Part shown: positions 16,215 through 23,953 of the stretch, in pieces | Position numbering within the stretch: position 1 is the first letter of the stretch | Layout: each line of letters opens with the position of its first letter | NCBI GenBank assembly: GCA_014650015.1 | Contig: BMUD01000033.1 | Span: 1-64,000 of the forward strand | Source of the DNA: Streptomyces griseoloalbus | GTDB taxonomy: Bacteria; Actinomycetota; Actinomycetes; Streptomycetales; Streptomycetaceae | DNA length: 64,000 bases | Direction of reading: 5' to 3' | Translations under genes and position numbers: made by a program | Notes under the pieces: model-generated | What the model was told of the DNA's origin: nothing | Databases searched by the model: none | Seen by the model: only the letters and a program-made list of their open reading frames with translations

Positions 16215-18383
16215 ATGAGCGACATGATCACCGCGGACCTGGTCGATCTCGATCTCGACCTGTCCGCCGACACCAAGGAAGCGGCGGCGCGTGCCCTCGC
16301 CGAGCGCATGGTGGCCCTGGGCCGGGTGACCGACCTGGACGGCTTCCTCGCCGACGTCGCCGCCCGCGAGGCCCAGATGCCGACCGGCCTCGACGGCGGC
16401 ATCGGCATCCCGCACTGCCGCAGCACGCATGTCACCGAGCCGACACTGGCCTTCGGACGCAGCGGTGCCGGGATCGACTTCGGCGCGCCGGACGGGCCCG
16501 CCGACCTGATCTTCCTGATCGCCGCCCCGGCCGGCGCCGACGACGCCCACCTGACGATCCTGTCGTCGCTGGCCCGGCAGCTGATGAACGCCGAGTTCAC
16601 CACCGCGCTCCGGTCGGTGGGCGACGCGGCGGCAGCGACGGCGCTCATCCGCGGCGACGAGCCGCCGACGGCCGGTGAGAGCGGCCCCGCGAACTCCGTG
16701 ACGGCGCCGGCGGCGGCCTCCGCCGGCGCCGCCACGGGCACGGGCGACGCGGGCACGGGCGCCACCGGCGCCACCGGCGGGGAGGTCGCTGCGGGCACCG
16801 ACGACGCGGGAACCGGGGCGGGTACCGAGCACGCGGGGGCCGGGGCGGGCACCGACGACGCGGGGGCCGGTGCGGACCGTCGCCCGTTCCGGGTGGTCGC
16901 CGTCACCTCCTGCCCCACCGGTATCGCCCACACCTACATGGCGGCGGAGTCGCTGGAGAACGCCGGCCGGGACGCGGGCGTCGAGATCGTCGTCGAGACC
17001 CAGGGGTCAGCCGGCTTCACCCGGCTCGACCCGGCCGTGATCGCGGCGGCGGACGGCGTGATCTTCGCCCACGACGTCCCCGTGCGGGAGAAGGACCGCT
17101 TCGCCGGAAAGCCCACCGTCGACACCGGCGTCAAGGCGGCCATCAACCGCCCCGCCGACCTGATCACCGAGGTACGCGGCAAGGCCGAGCGCGGCGAGGT
17201 CACCGGGGTGGCCACCGCATCCGGCGGTACGCCCGGGGAACGCGCCGGCGACAGCGGCGAGGGCTACGGCACCAAGCTGCGCAAGTGGCTGATGTCCGGC
17301 GTCAGCTACATGGTGCCGTTCGTCGCGGCGGGCGGTCTGCTCATCGCGCTCGGCTTCGCGATCGGCGGCTACGAGATCAACAAGGCGCCCTCGGTGATGG
17401 ACCACTTCGTGTGGACCCAGGCCGACAGCTGGGGCGCCCTGCTCTTCCAGATCGGCGGCGTCGCCTTCGGCTTCCTCGTCCCGGTCCTGGCCGGCTACAT
17501 CGCCTACGGCATGGCGGACCGGCCCGGTCTCGTGCCCGGCTTCGTCGGCGGCGCGATCTCGCTCACCATCAACGCGGGTTTCCTCGGCGGCCTCGCGGCC
17601 GGCCTGATCGCCGGTGGTGTGGTGATCGCGATCCAGAAGGTGCGCATCCCCACCGCGCTGCGCGGCATCATGCCGGTGGTGGTGATTCCGCTGATCTCCG
17701 CGGCGGTCGTCGGGTTCCTGATGTTCGTCGTCATCGGCAAGCCCATCGCCGAGGCGCAGCAGGGCATGACCGACTGGCTCAACGGCCTCACCGGCACCAA
17801 CGCCGTCCTGCTCGGCGCCCTGCTCGGCCTGATGATGTGCTTCGACCTCGGCGGCCCCGTCAACAAGGTCGCCTACACCTTCGCCACCGCCGGGATCGCC
17901 GTCGCGAGCCCCAGCGACTCCGCGATGAAGATCATGGCCGCGGTGATGGCGGCCGGTATGGTCCCGCCACTGGCGATGGCCCTGGCCACCACGGTCCGCG
18001 GCAAGCTCTTCAACCGGACCGAACGGGAGAACGGCAAGGCCGCCTGGGTCCTGGGCGCCTCCTTCATCTCCGAGGGCGCGATCCCGTTCGCGGCGGCGGA
18101 CCCGCTGCGCGTGATCCCCTCCTCGATGGTGGGCGGCGCGGTCACCGGCGCCCTGTCCATGGCGTTCGGGGCCACGCTGCGCGCCCCGCACGGCGGCATC
18201 TTCGTGGTCCCGCTGATCGGCAACCCGTTGCTCTACCTCGTCGCCATCGCCGCGGGCGTGGGTGTCACGGCGGCCCTGGTGATCCTCCTCAAGGGCCTGC
18301 GCGAGCCGGCCCCGGTCACCACGGGGACCGGCGAGAACACGTCGGTGCCCGCGGCGGGGACCAAGGAGCCGGTGGCCGCGTAG
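16215..18383 (+). CDS. fruA: PTS fructose transporter subunit EIIABC
   Basis: A 722-aa fused phosphotransferase permease that imports fructose and releases fructose 1-phosphate. Domains: IIA at about 1-150 with phosphorylated His67 in GIPHCR; IIB at about 225-325 with phosphorylated Cys233 in TSCPTGIAHTYMAAE; IIC at about 350-705 with roughly ten membrane segments and the GLMMCFDLGGPVNKVAY region. The IIA-IIB linker (about 160-222) is an Ala/Gly/Thr/Asp-rich stretch with repeated AGTGAGTDDAG-like units, flexible and probably variable in length. The C-terminal 20 residues are also low complexity. ATG at 16215 follows GAAGGAG. It depends on EI and HPr, which are not encoded here. Confidence 0.95.
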   Translation: MSDMITADLVDLDLDLSADTKEAAARALAERMVALGRVTDLDGFLADVAAREAQMPTGLDGGIGIPHCRSTHVTEPTLAFGRSGAGIDFGAPDGPADLIFLIAAPAGADDAHLTILSSLARQLMNAEFTTALRSVGDAAAATALIRGDEPPTAGESGPANSVTAPAAASAGAATGTGDAGTGATGATGGEVAAGTDDAGTGAGTEHAGAGAGTDDAGAGADRRPFRVVAVTSCPTGIAHTYMAAESLENAGRDAGVEIVVETQGSAGFTRLDPAVIAAADGVIFAHDVPVREKDRFAGKPTVDTGVKAAINRPADLITEVRGKAERGEVTGVATASGGTPGERAGDSGEGYGTKLRKWLMSGVSYMVPFVAAGGLLIALGFAIGGYEINKAPSVMDHFVWTQADSWGALLFQIGGVAFGFLVPVLAGYIAYGMADRPGLVPGFVGGAISLTINAGFLGGLAAGLIAGGVVIAIQKVRIPTALRGIMPVVVIPLISAAVVGFLMFVVIGKPIAEAQQGMTDWLNGLTGTNAVLLGALLGLMMCFDLGGPVNKVAYTFATAGIAVASPSDSAMKIMAAVMAAGMVPPLAMALATTVRGKLFNRTERENGKAAWVLGASFISEGAIPFAAADPLRVIPSSMVGGAVTGALSMAFGATLRAPHGGIFVVPLIGNPLLYLVAIAAGVGVTAALVILLKGLREPAPVTTGTGENTSVPAAGTKEPVAA

Positions 18384-18453
18384 AGCCGCGACGGTGCGTC
18401 CGTTTGGGTAGGTATAGGCGATTCATGCCGACTGCGATATAGATCACGCTCAT

Positions 18454-18484
18454 CACGATCCGGGGTTCACAGCCCCGGATCGTG
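18454..18484. terminator. Perfect hairpin after fruA
   Basis: CACGATCCGGGG and its exact complement are separated by TTCACAG. It lies 70 nt after the fruA stop and ends 16 nt before the next start codon, so it may also shape the 5' region of the small ORF. No T-run follows. Confidence 0.7.
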
Positions 18485-18500
18485 GTGTGTACTGGGCCGC

Positions 18501-18785
18501 ATGCGTGAGCACGGGACAATCTCGCGGACGGCGGGGACTGCGGTTCTCACCCTGGTGGCCGTGGTCTGCACGGCGGGTCTGGCCGACGCCCTGCGGCGTC
18601 GACGCGGGCGGCTGCGCGAACGCGCGCAGGGGCGCTCGGAGGCGGCCCGACGGCATACGCCCCACGGCATCCCGACCGTCCCCCGTCAGCGGAGGACGGG
18701 CCCGTCGGCGGAAGCGGTGGACCTCACCGACGCGGAACGCGACGCGTTCGCCGGGCTGGTGAGACGCCTGAGCGAAGGAGACTGA
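18501..18785 (+). CDS. Small hypothetical protein with N-terminal membrane segment
   Basis: A 94-aa protein that I do not recognise. Residues about 9-28 (TAGTAVLTLVAVVCTAGLAD) are a likely membrane anchor or signal, followed by an Arg-rich stretch (RRRRGRLRERAQGR) and a soluble C-terminal helix (AVDLTDAERDAFAGLVRRLSEGD). A TGTACT box 7 nt before the ATG is compatible with a leaderless mRNA. Codon use is normal for the region. It converges with the DUF6227 gene, 17 bp away. Confidence 0.6.
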   Translation: MREHGTISRTAGTAVLTLVAVVCTAGLADALRRRRGRLRERAQGRSEAARRHTPHGIPTVPRQRRTGPSAEAVDLTDAERDAFAGLVRRLSEGD

Positions 18786-18802
18786 ACCTTCCCTCCGCGC
18801 CG

Positions 18803-19549
18803 TCAGGAGACCTGCGCCGCCCGGCGCTCCATCGCCTCCCGCGCCGCGTCCTCGCTGACATACACCTCGCACATGTGCCGCCCGTCGGGCGTGGCCGTGT
18901 GCTCGACCTCCCACAGGGACAACTCCGCGCCGTCACCCAGCAGGAACGCGTGCTCGTAAAGTGAGAAGGTCAGCCGCGAACGCCCCGCACGGGACGGCCG
19001 GCCGAAGGCCTGCGTGATCCGGTGCGCGCACGCCGTGGCCAGCAGCGCGGCCGTCTCCGTGCCCGGCCGGTCCACGTTCTCCGCCCTGCGCAGTAAGCGG
19101 CGCGCGTGGTCCGCGGAATCATCCGGAACGTAGACGTGCCGCGGCGCGGGGGCCGGGGACAACTGCACCGTCACCGGCAGTTCGAAGTCCGGGGTGTCCG
19201 GCGGCAGCGGCAACCGGGCCGTGGCCGTGCGCAGTTCCTCCTCGTCCACGTACACCTCGTGCTGGGGCTCGGCTCCCGGTGCGGTGTTGTGGACGAGCTC
19301 CCAGAGGGTGAGCGCGGATCCGTCGGCGAGCAGCCAGGTGTGCCGGTACGTCTCCCGGTGCAGACCCGCGCTGTGGTGCGCGGAGTGCAGCGAACTGTCG
19401 TGCGCCAGCGCACAGTCCAGTCTCTGGACCGTCTCGTCCGGCAACTCGAAGGAGTTCAGGGTGCGGCCGAGGAGGCGCGCGAGGTGCTCCTCCGGAGACT
19501 CGGGCGAGTCGGGTGGTTCGTACGCTGCCGTCTCGTACGGAACGCTCAA
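18803..19549 (-). CDS. DUF6227 family protein
   Basis: A 248-aa soluble protein of a Streptomyces-specific family (DUF6227, recognised from memory) of unknown role. It contains two similar halves: TYRHTWLLADGSALTLWELVHNT...HEVYVDEEELRTA (about residues 68-112) and TFSLYEHAFLLGDGAELSLWEVEHT...CEVYVSEDAAREA (about 197-240). This indicates an internal duplication of a beta-rich module. It has no signal peptide. Start is TTG at 19549, with GGGAGA 7 nt upstream. Confidence 0.75.
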   Translation of the reverse strand: MSVPYETAAYEPPDSPESPEEHLARLLGRTLNSFELPDETVQRLDCALAHDSSLHSAHHSAGLHRETYRHTWLLADGSALTLWELVHNTAPGAEPQHEVYVDEEELRTATARLPLPPDTPDFELPVTVQLSPAPAPRHVYVPDDSADHARRLLRRAENVDRPGTETAALLATACAHRITQAFGRPSRAGRSRLTFSLYEHAFLLGDGAELSLWEVEHTATPDGRHMCEVYVSEDAAREAMERRAAQVS

Positions 19550-19600
19550 GGTTTCTCCCGGCGTTGCTGCATGTCACCTTGTGGGTGCATACCGTAGCCC

Positions 19601-19630
19601 CTCGGTCGGACATCATGTCCGGGAACCGAG
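19601..19630. promoter_or_regulatory. Inverted repeat between DUF6227 and P1 peptidase genes
   Basis: The 13-bp perfect dyad GGACATCATGTCC lies inside a wider pair CTCGGT...ACCGAG. It is 50-80 bp upstream of the DUF6227 start and downstream of the P1 peptidase stop, so it could be an operator or the peptidase terminator. Confidence 0.45.
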
Positions 19631-19709
19631 AAATCGGATGGCCGGGGAACGACCGGGCCGCGGGAGAAATTCCCGCGCGGTCCGGCAGGGCGGCCGTCGG
19701 GTGTTTTCT

Positions 19710-20738
19710 TCACTGTTCCCCGTACAACTCCCCATGATTCGGCCACGATCCGCCCGGTCCGTCCACCGGCTCGGCGGCGCGCACCGCTCGTACGATCGCG
19801 CGGGTCACCAGGTCCGCGCCCGCCGCGAGTACCTCGTTCAGGGCGAGGGGGTCCGCCGCGTCGAGCGGGCGCTCTCCGGTGGCCAGGGTGAACACCGTGT
19901 CCCCGTCGCTCAGCAGATGCACCGGCCGTACCGCGCGCGCGATGCCGTCGTGCGCGGTGCCGGCCAGTTTCTGAGCCTGCGCCTTGGACAGGTCGGCGTC
20001 GGTGGCGACCACCGCGAGCGTGGTGTTCAGCGGGGGAGGCGCGTTCCGCGCGGCCGCCTGAGCGAGCCGACGCAGCGCGGCCTCGTGCACCTCCGCCTCC
20101 GGGTAACGCACCCTGCCCTGGAACAACTCCCCGTACAGCACCCCCGTTTCCGGATCCACCGCCGACCCCGCCGCGTTGGCCACCACCAGCGCGGCCACCG
20201 TGATGCCCGACTCCAGTACCGTGCTCGCGGTGCCGATCCCGCCCTTCACCAGCCCCACCACCGCGCCCGTACCGGCGCCGACGCATCCCTGGGGCACCGG
20301 TGCGCCCGGCTCGGTCGCCGCCGCCGCCTCGACCGCGGCACGGCCGGTGGCCGCGTCCGGCCGGGCCCGGAAGTCGCCGCCCCGGCCCAGGTCGAAGACA
20401 CAGGCGGCCGGCACCACCGGCACCACATGCGCGGGATCCGGACCGACCCGCACCCCGCGGCCCCGCTCCTCCAGCCAGGCCATCACCCCGGACGCCGCGT
20501 CGAGCCCGTAGGCGCTGCCCCCGGTCAGCACGATCGCCTCGACCCTCTGCACCAGGTTGCGCGGATCCAGCGCGTCGGTCTCCTTCGTGCCGGGGCCACC
20601 GCCGCGCACATCCACCGCGGCAACGGCCCCGCCCTCGGGCGCGAGCACGACCGTGGTGCCCGTGAGCCAACCGTCGCCGGTGCGCGTCGCATGGCCCACG
20701 CGCACCCCGGCCACATCCGTCAGAGCGTCAGCTGTCAT
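19710..20738 (-). CDS. P1 family peptidase (DmpA/ornithine-acyltransferase-fold)
   Basis: A 342-aa Ntn-like hydrolase of peptidase family S58/P1, related to aminopeptidase DmpA and beta-peptidyl aminopeptidases. N-terminal LTDVAGVRVGHAT, the EAIVLTGGSAYGLDAASGVMAWLEERG block and the PPLNTTLAVVATDADL segment are typical. The Thr after PPLN is where the family self-cleaves to expose the nucleophile, giving alpha and beta chains. ATG at 20738 is chosen because the protein starts there with the conserved ADALTDVAG; the open frame further upstream overlaps the divergent 58-aa gene. Likely cytoplasmic. The physiological substrate is unknown. Confidence 0.85.
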   Translation of the reverse strand: MTADALTDVAGVRVGHATRTGDGWLTGTTVVLAPEGGAVAAVDVRGGGPGTKETDALDPRNLVQRVEAIVLTGGSAYGLDAASGVMAWLEERGRGVRVGPDPAHVVPVVPAACVFDLGRGGDFRARPDAATGRAAVEAAAATEPGAPVPQGCVGAGTGAVVGLVKGGIGTASTVLESGITVAALVVANAAGSAVDPETGVLYGELFQGRVRYPEAEVHEAALRRLAQAAARNAPPPLNTTLAVVATDADLSKAQAQKLAGTAHDGIARAVRPVHLLSDGDTVFTLATGERPLDAADPLALNEVLAAGADLVTRAIVRAVRAAEPVDGPGGSWPNHGELYGEQ

Positions 20739-20780
20739 GAGACCAGTTCTGCCCGCTGGGAGGGGCCGTACCCTAGGCGT

Positions 20781-20957
20781 ATGAGTACCGCCCCCGATCC
20801 CCGGCCGCGTGATCCGAAGCCCGCGCTGGTCTTCGACGACCCGCTGGACCAGCCGTCCTCGGACGACACGGACCGCGGGTGGGGCGAGCGCCCGTCGGGC
20901 GACAGCGCCGCCGATCTGAAGCGCTTCCTCGACGAGAAGCCGCCCCACCACATCTGA
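20781..20957 (+). CDS. Conserved 58-aa hydrophilic protein
   Basis: A small acidic protein with no membrane segment. It starts STAPDPRPRDPKPALVF and ends DLKRFLDEKPPHHI. I know of similar short proteins in Streptomyces but no function. A TACCCT -10 box ends 6 nt before the ATG, which predicts a leaderless transcript starting at the A of ATG. It is divergent from the P1 peptidase gene, 42 bp between starts. Confidence 0.65.
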   Translation: MSTAPDPRPRDPKPALVFDDPLDQPSSDDTDRGWGERPSGDSAADLKRFLDEKPPHHI

Positions 20958-21027
20958 CCCGTCCGCGGGCGGGCGACGACGCGAATCGTCTTGCCTCACC
21001 CGTCCACAACCTCCCAGGACAGAACGC

Positions 21028-21495
21028 CTAGCGCCCGCCGGGGCCCGAGCCGCGCTGCGCGACGAGGGTGTCGCGGATCTCCTTGAGCACTTCCAGCTCG
21101 GAGACCTCGACTATCTCCTGCGTTCCCTCCTTGGCCTTCCGGCGGGCCTCCACCCGGGCCAGGTACTTCGCCATGGGCAGCACCATCAGGAAGTAGACGA
21201 CCGCCGCGGTGATCACGAACTGCAGCGTCGCGCCGAGGACCGAGCCCCAGAGGATCCTGACGCCGGTCGCCGCGTCCCCGGCACCCTCGCAGGGCCCCTT
21301 CAGACACGAGCTGTAGCTGTCCAGGTTCTTCGTGCCGAACGCACCCACCAGCGGGTTGATGATGCCCTTCACCACCGCGTTGACGATGTTGGTGAACGCG
21401 GCGCCGATGACCACCGCCACGGCCAGATCGACGACATTCCCGCGCGTCAGGAAGGCCTTGAAGCCCGCCCACACGGATTCCTTCTTCTCGCTCAC
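21028..21495 (-). CDS. mscL: Large-conductance mechanosensitive channel MscL
   Basis: A 155-aa osmotic safety valve in the cytoplasmic membrane. GFKAFLTRGNVVDLAVAVVIGAAFTNIVNAVV is the N-terminal helix plus TM1, the most conserved part. ILWGSVLGATLQFVITAAVVYFLMV is TM2. The cytoplasmic C-terminal helix bundle is EIVEVSELEVLKEIRDTLVAQ. The periplasmic loop contains two Cys (SSCLKGPCEG), unusual for MscL and possibly a disulphide. GTG at 21495, with GGGGG upstream, is preferred to the longer 168-aa frame. Confidence 0.93.
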   Translation of the reverse strand: MSEKKESVWAGFKAFLTRGNVVDLAVAVVIGAAFTNIVNAVVKGIINPLVGAFGTKNLDSYSSCLKGPCEGAGDAATGVRILWGSVLGATLQFVITAAVVYFLMVLPMAKYLARVEARRKAKEGTQEIVEVSELEVLKEIRDTLVAQRGSGPGGR

Positions 21496-21630
21496 GTCGA
21501 GCCCCCATCTCAGCTGCGCACTGCGCGGAATCAAACGCTCCGCAACCTACGTCAGCGCGGTGCCGACAGCCTCGGCCGGGTCGCTCGGAGGAGGTGCTTG
21601 ACGTGCGAACACGGCTCGAAAAGGCACCGT

Positions 21631-22218
21631 TCACCACATGGTGACCGCCAGCCGGGCCGTGGCGCTCGCGCCGGCCAGGCCGGCCGCGGTGGCCCGCGGT
21701 ACCGACACCACCAGCAGGGCCCCGCCGTCACCCGCGCCGTCCACCGGTTCCGGCACCCCGGTCACCCGCGCCCCGCGCGCGACCACACGGGCCTCGCCCC
21801 CGGACGCCGTCTCCTCGGCGGCGATCACGTCCACCCGGTCACCCGGCCTCAGCAGCCGTACCGTGGCCGCGTCGGCGATCCGCACGGCCGCCGTCATCGT
21901 CGCGCCCGCGCGCCGCGTCCGTACGGGACGGTCCCCGGGGGACGCCGAGGCGGCCCGGGCGGTCGGGGGCCCGCCGGGATGCCCGCGGGAGCGGTCCGCG
22001 TCCCGCGGTCCCGCCGCCACCAGCGCCGCCGCCGTGACCGCGAGGCCGACCGCCATGGCCCGCCTCCGGTGCCGGACGAGCCGGCCCGGCAGCGGCAGGC
22101 CGCCGCGCACCCGCACCGGAGCGAAGTGCGGCACTTCGCACGGGGCGGGGACGTCGGTGCCGGGCGGGCGGGGACCGGCAGGCGAGGGGGAACGGAGGGG
22201 GGAAGGAGAGCGGGACAC
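21631..22218 (-). CDS. SAF domain protein (RcpC/CpaB-like), membrane-anchored
   Basis: A protein of about 195 aa. After a Pro-rich cytoplasmic N-terminus comes one membrane segment (AMAVGLAVTAAALVAAG, about 65-82). The C-terminal half resembles the RcpC domain of Flp pilus assembly protein CpaB: RLLRPGDRVDVIA, VARGARV, then LLVVSVPRATAAGLAGASATARLAV. In pilus systems this protein sits on the outer face of the membrane. No other pilus gene is nearby, so the role here is open. The start is uncertain among clustered GTG codons; GTG at 22218 is used. Confidence 0.65.
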   Translation of the reverse strand: MSRSPSPLRSPSPAGPRPPGTDVPAPCEVPHFAPVRVRGGLPLPGRLVRHRRRAMAVGLAVTAAALVAAGPRDADRSRGHPGGPPTARAASASPGDRPVRTRRAGATMTAAVRIADAATVRLLRPGDRVDVIAAEETASGGEARVVARGARVTGVPEPVDGAGDGGALLVVSVPRATAAGLAGASATARLAVTMW

Positions 22219-22352
22219 GGAGACCACCACCTGCGACGAGGGACCGGCTTGCGACTCCCACGATGAGGCCTTCCGCCGGTGCCCGCCGGGCCCTGTGGAC
22301 GCACCACGACCCTGTGGAAAACTCCCCCACCCGAACGAAGGGCTCCGCCCAC

Positions 22353-22396
22353 CCGAGCCAAGGGCACTGCCCATCCGAGCCAAGGGCACTGCCCAT
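22353..22396. repeat. 22-bp tandem repeat, 2 copies plus partial
   Basis: CCGAGCCAAGGGCACTGCCCAT occurs twice in a row, followed by a degraded third copy (CCGAGCGAGGGG). It lies in the roughly 245-bp region between the SAF-domain gene and mtnP. Each unit contains GGGCA...TGCCC, so it can form small hairpins. Confidence 0.85.
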
Positions 22397-22464
22397 CCCG
22401 AGCGAGGGGCTCCCCGCCGCTCCGTCCCCAGGGGAGCCGCCCACGGCAGCTCCTGGAAAGCCGC

Positions 22465-23307
22465 CTACGGCAGCGCGAACCCCGGATCCATCCCGCCCAG
22501 TGCCGAAGTGCACAGGCAGTCCCGCTCCTCCGTCGACGGCAGCGCGGCCACCGCGTCGAAGAGCACCCCACGCAGCCGGTCCACGTTGGCGGCGAACACC
22601 CGCAGCACCTCGTCGTGGGAGACCCCCTCACCGGTCTCGGCGCCGGCGTCGAGGTCGGTGACCAGGGTCAGCGAGGTGTAACAGAGCTCCAGCTCACGGG
22701 CGAGTGCCGCCTCGGGGTGGCCGGTCATGCCCACCACCGACCAGCCCTGCGCCCGGTGCCACAGCGATTCCGCACGGGTGGAGAAGCGCGGTCCCTCCAC
22801 CACGACCAGCGTGCCGCCGTCCACCGGCTCCCAGTCCCGCCCGCGCGCCGCCTTCAGCGCGGCCGCCCGCCCGGTGGGGCAGTAGGGGTCGGCCAGCGAC
22901 ACATGGACCACGTTCGGCACCGTGCCGTCGGGCAGCGGCAGTCCGTCGAAGAACGTGCCCACCCGGGACTTCGTACGGTCCACGAGCTGGTCCGGAACCA
23001 GCAGCGTGCCCGGCCCGTACTCGGGCCGCAGACCGCCCACCGCGCACGGCCCGAGCACCTGGCGCGCCCCGACCGACCGGAGCGCCCACAGGTTGGCCCG
23101 GTAGTTGATCCGGTGCGGCGGCAGATGGTGGCCGCGTCCGTGCCGGGGGAGGAAGGCGACCCGCCGGCCGGCCACCTCGCCGAGGAAGAGGGAGTCACTG
23201 GGCGCCCCGTAGGGGGTGTCGACCTGGACCTCGGTCACGTCGTCGAGGAAGGAGTAGAAACCGGAGCCGCCGATCACGCCGATCTCGGCCTTCGCCATGT
23301 TCGCCAT
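22465..23307 (-). CDS. mtnP: S-methyl-5'-thioadenosine phosphorylase
   Basis: A 280-aa MTAP/PNP-family enzyme that splits methylthioadenosine with phosphate into adenine and methylthioribose 1-phosphate (methionine salvage, polyamine by-product recycling). GVIGGSGFY is the N-terminal phosphate loop, FLPRHGRGHHLPPHRINYRANLWALRSVG is the family signature, and VVVEGPRFSTRAES and GMTGHPEAALARELELCY complete the active site. The length fits MtnP. ATG at 23307 is preceded by a TAGGGT box 7 nt away, suggesting a leaderless mRNA. Confidence 0.9.
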   Translation of the reverse strand: MANMAKAEIGVIGGSGFYSFLDDVTEVQVDTPYGAPSDSLFLGEVAGRRVAFLPRHGRGHHLPPHRINYRANLWALRSVGARQVLGPCAVGGLRPEYGPGTLLVPDQLVDRTKSRVGTFFDGLPLPDGTVPNVVHVSLADPYCPTGRAAALKAARGRDWEPVDGGTLVVVEGPRFSTRAESLWHRAQGWSVVGMTGHPEAALARELELCYTSLTLVTDLDAGAETGEGVSHDEVLRVFAANVDRLRGVLFDAVAALPSTEERDCLCTSALGGMDPGFALP

Positions 23308-23550
23308 GCTCCGCACCCTAACCGCCGGCTGCCGGGCGCCGACCCCGCGCCAACCACCCGGCGGCGCCAGCGACCACCGCTGCCCTGATACTGCGAGACC
23401 GCCGGACCACGCCCCTCGAACGCCGAAGACCCCGTCGTCGGCGGACGACAGGGTCCCGTAGGAAAACGGCGTCGCGCGGCGATGGTGCCCTACGCGGCAC
23501 ACGACGACGCCGCCCCACGCGGCAGTGCCGCCTTACGCGGCGCCGGTGCC
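23308..23550. other. Short intergenic region with GCGGC repeats
   Basis: No gene. CCTTACGCGGC / CCCACGCGGC motifs recur about four times between 23485 and 23565. They continue into the 3' end of the fmdB-like gene, where they encode its Thr-Ala-Ala tail. They are probably small duplications. Confidence 0.5.
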
Positions 23551-23886
23551 TTACGCGGCAGTGGTGCTGGTCGAGCTGCCGGAGCCGGACGAACCGGTCG
23601 ACGAGCTCGAACCCGAACCCGAACCTGAGTCCGAGGAGGAGGAAGCGGAGGAGCTCGTCGAGGCGGAGCCGGACGACTTCGACGACGCCGGCGAGCTGCT
23701 GGACGAGGAGCCGCGGCTGTCGTTGCGGTAGAAGCCCGAGCCCTTGAAGACGATGCCGACCGCCGAGAACACCTTCTTCAGGCGGCCCTGGCAGTTCGGG
23801 CACTCGGTAAGAGCGTCGTCGGTGAACTTCTGCACCGCCTCGAGGCCCTCGCCGCACTCGGTGCACTGGTACTGGTAGGTGGGCAC
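23551..23886 (-). CDS. FmdB family zinc-ribbon protein
   Basis: A 111-aa protein. The first 50 residues form the FmdB zinc ribbon: PTYQYQCTECGEGLEAVQKFTDDALTECPNCQGRLKKVFSAVGIVFKGSGFY, with four Cys in two CxxC pairs. The C-terminal half is a long Ser/Gly tract with almost no other residues. FmdB proteins are small DNA- or protein-binding regulators of unclear role. Start is GTG at 23886 with GAGGAAG upstream. A CIRCE element sits 11 nt before the start, implying control by the heat-shock repressor HrcA. Confidence 0.85.
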   Translation of the reverse strand: MPTYQYQCTECGEGLEAVQKFTDDALTECPNCQGRLKKVFSAVGIVFKGSGFYRNDSRGSSSSSSPASSKSSGSASTSSSASSSSDSGSGSGSSSSTGSSGSGSSTSTTAA

Positions 23887-23896
23887 TGTCTTCCTC

Positions 23897-23923
23897 CTGG
23901 CACTCTCACTCGATGAGTGCTAA
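23897..23923. promoter_or_regulatory. CIRCE element (HrcA operator)
   Basis: CTGGCACTC-N9-GAGTGCTAA against the consensus TTAGCACTC-N9-GAGTGCTAA. The right arm is perfect, the left arm differs at two outer bases, and the spacer is exactly 9 nt. The dyad begins 11 nt before the fmdB-like start codon, the position CIRCE takes in groES leaders. Confidence 0.8.
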
Positions 23924-23953
23924 CGACGGTCCATAGTGACGTATTCCGTGGGT

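Noticed and set aside
20960-20990. Third copy of the structured element
   Set aside because: GGGCGACGACGCGAAT matches the right end of copy 2 over about 17 bp, but neither the terminal GGCCC nor a left end is present. Chance or a relic too short to call.
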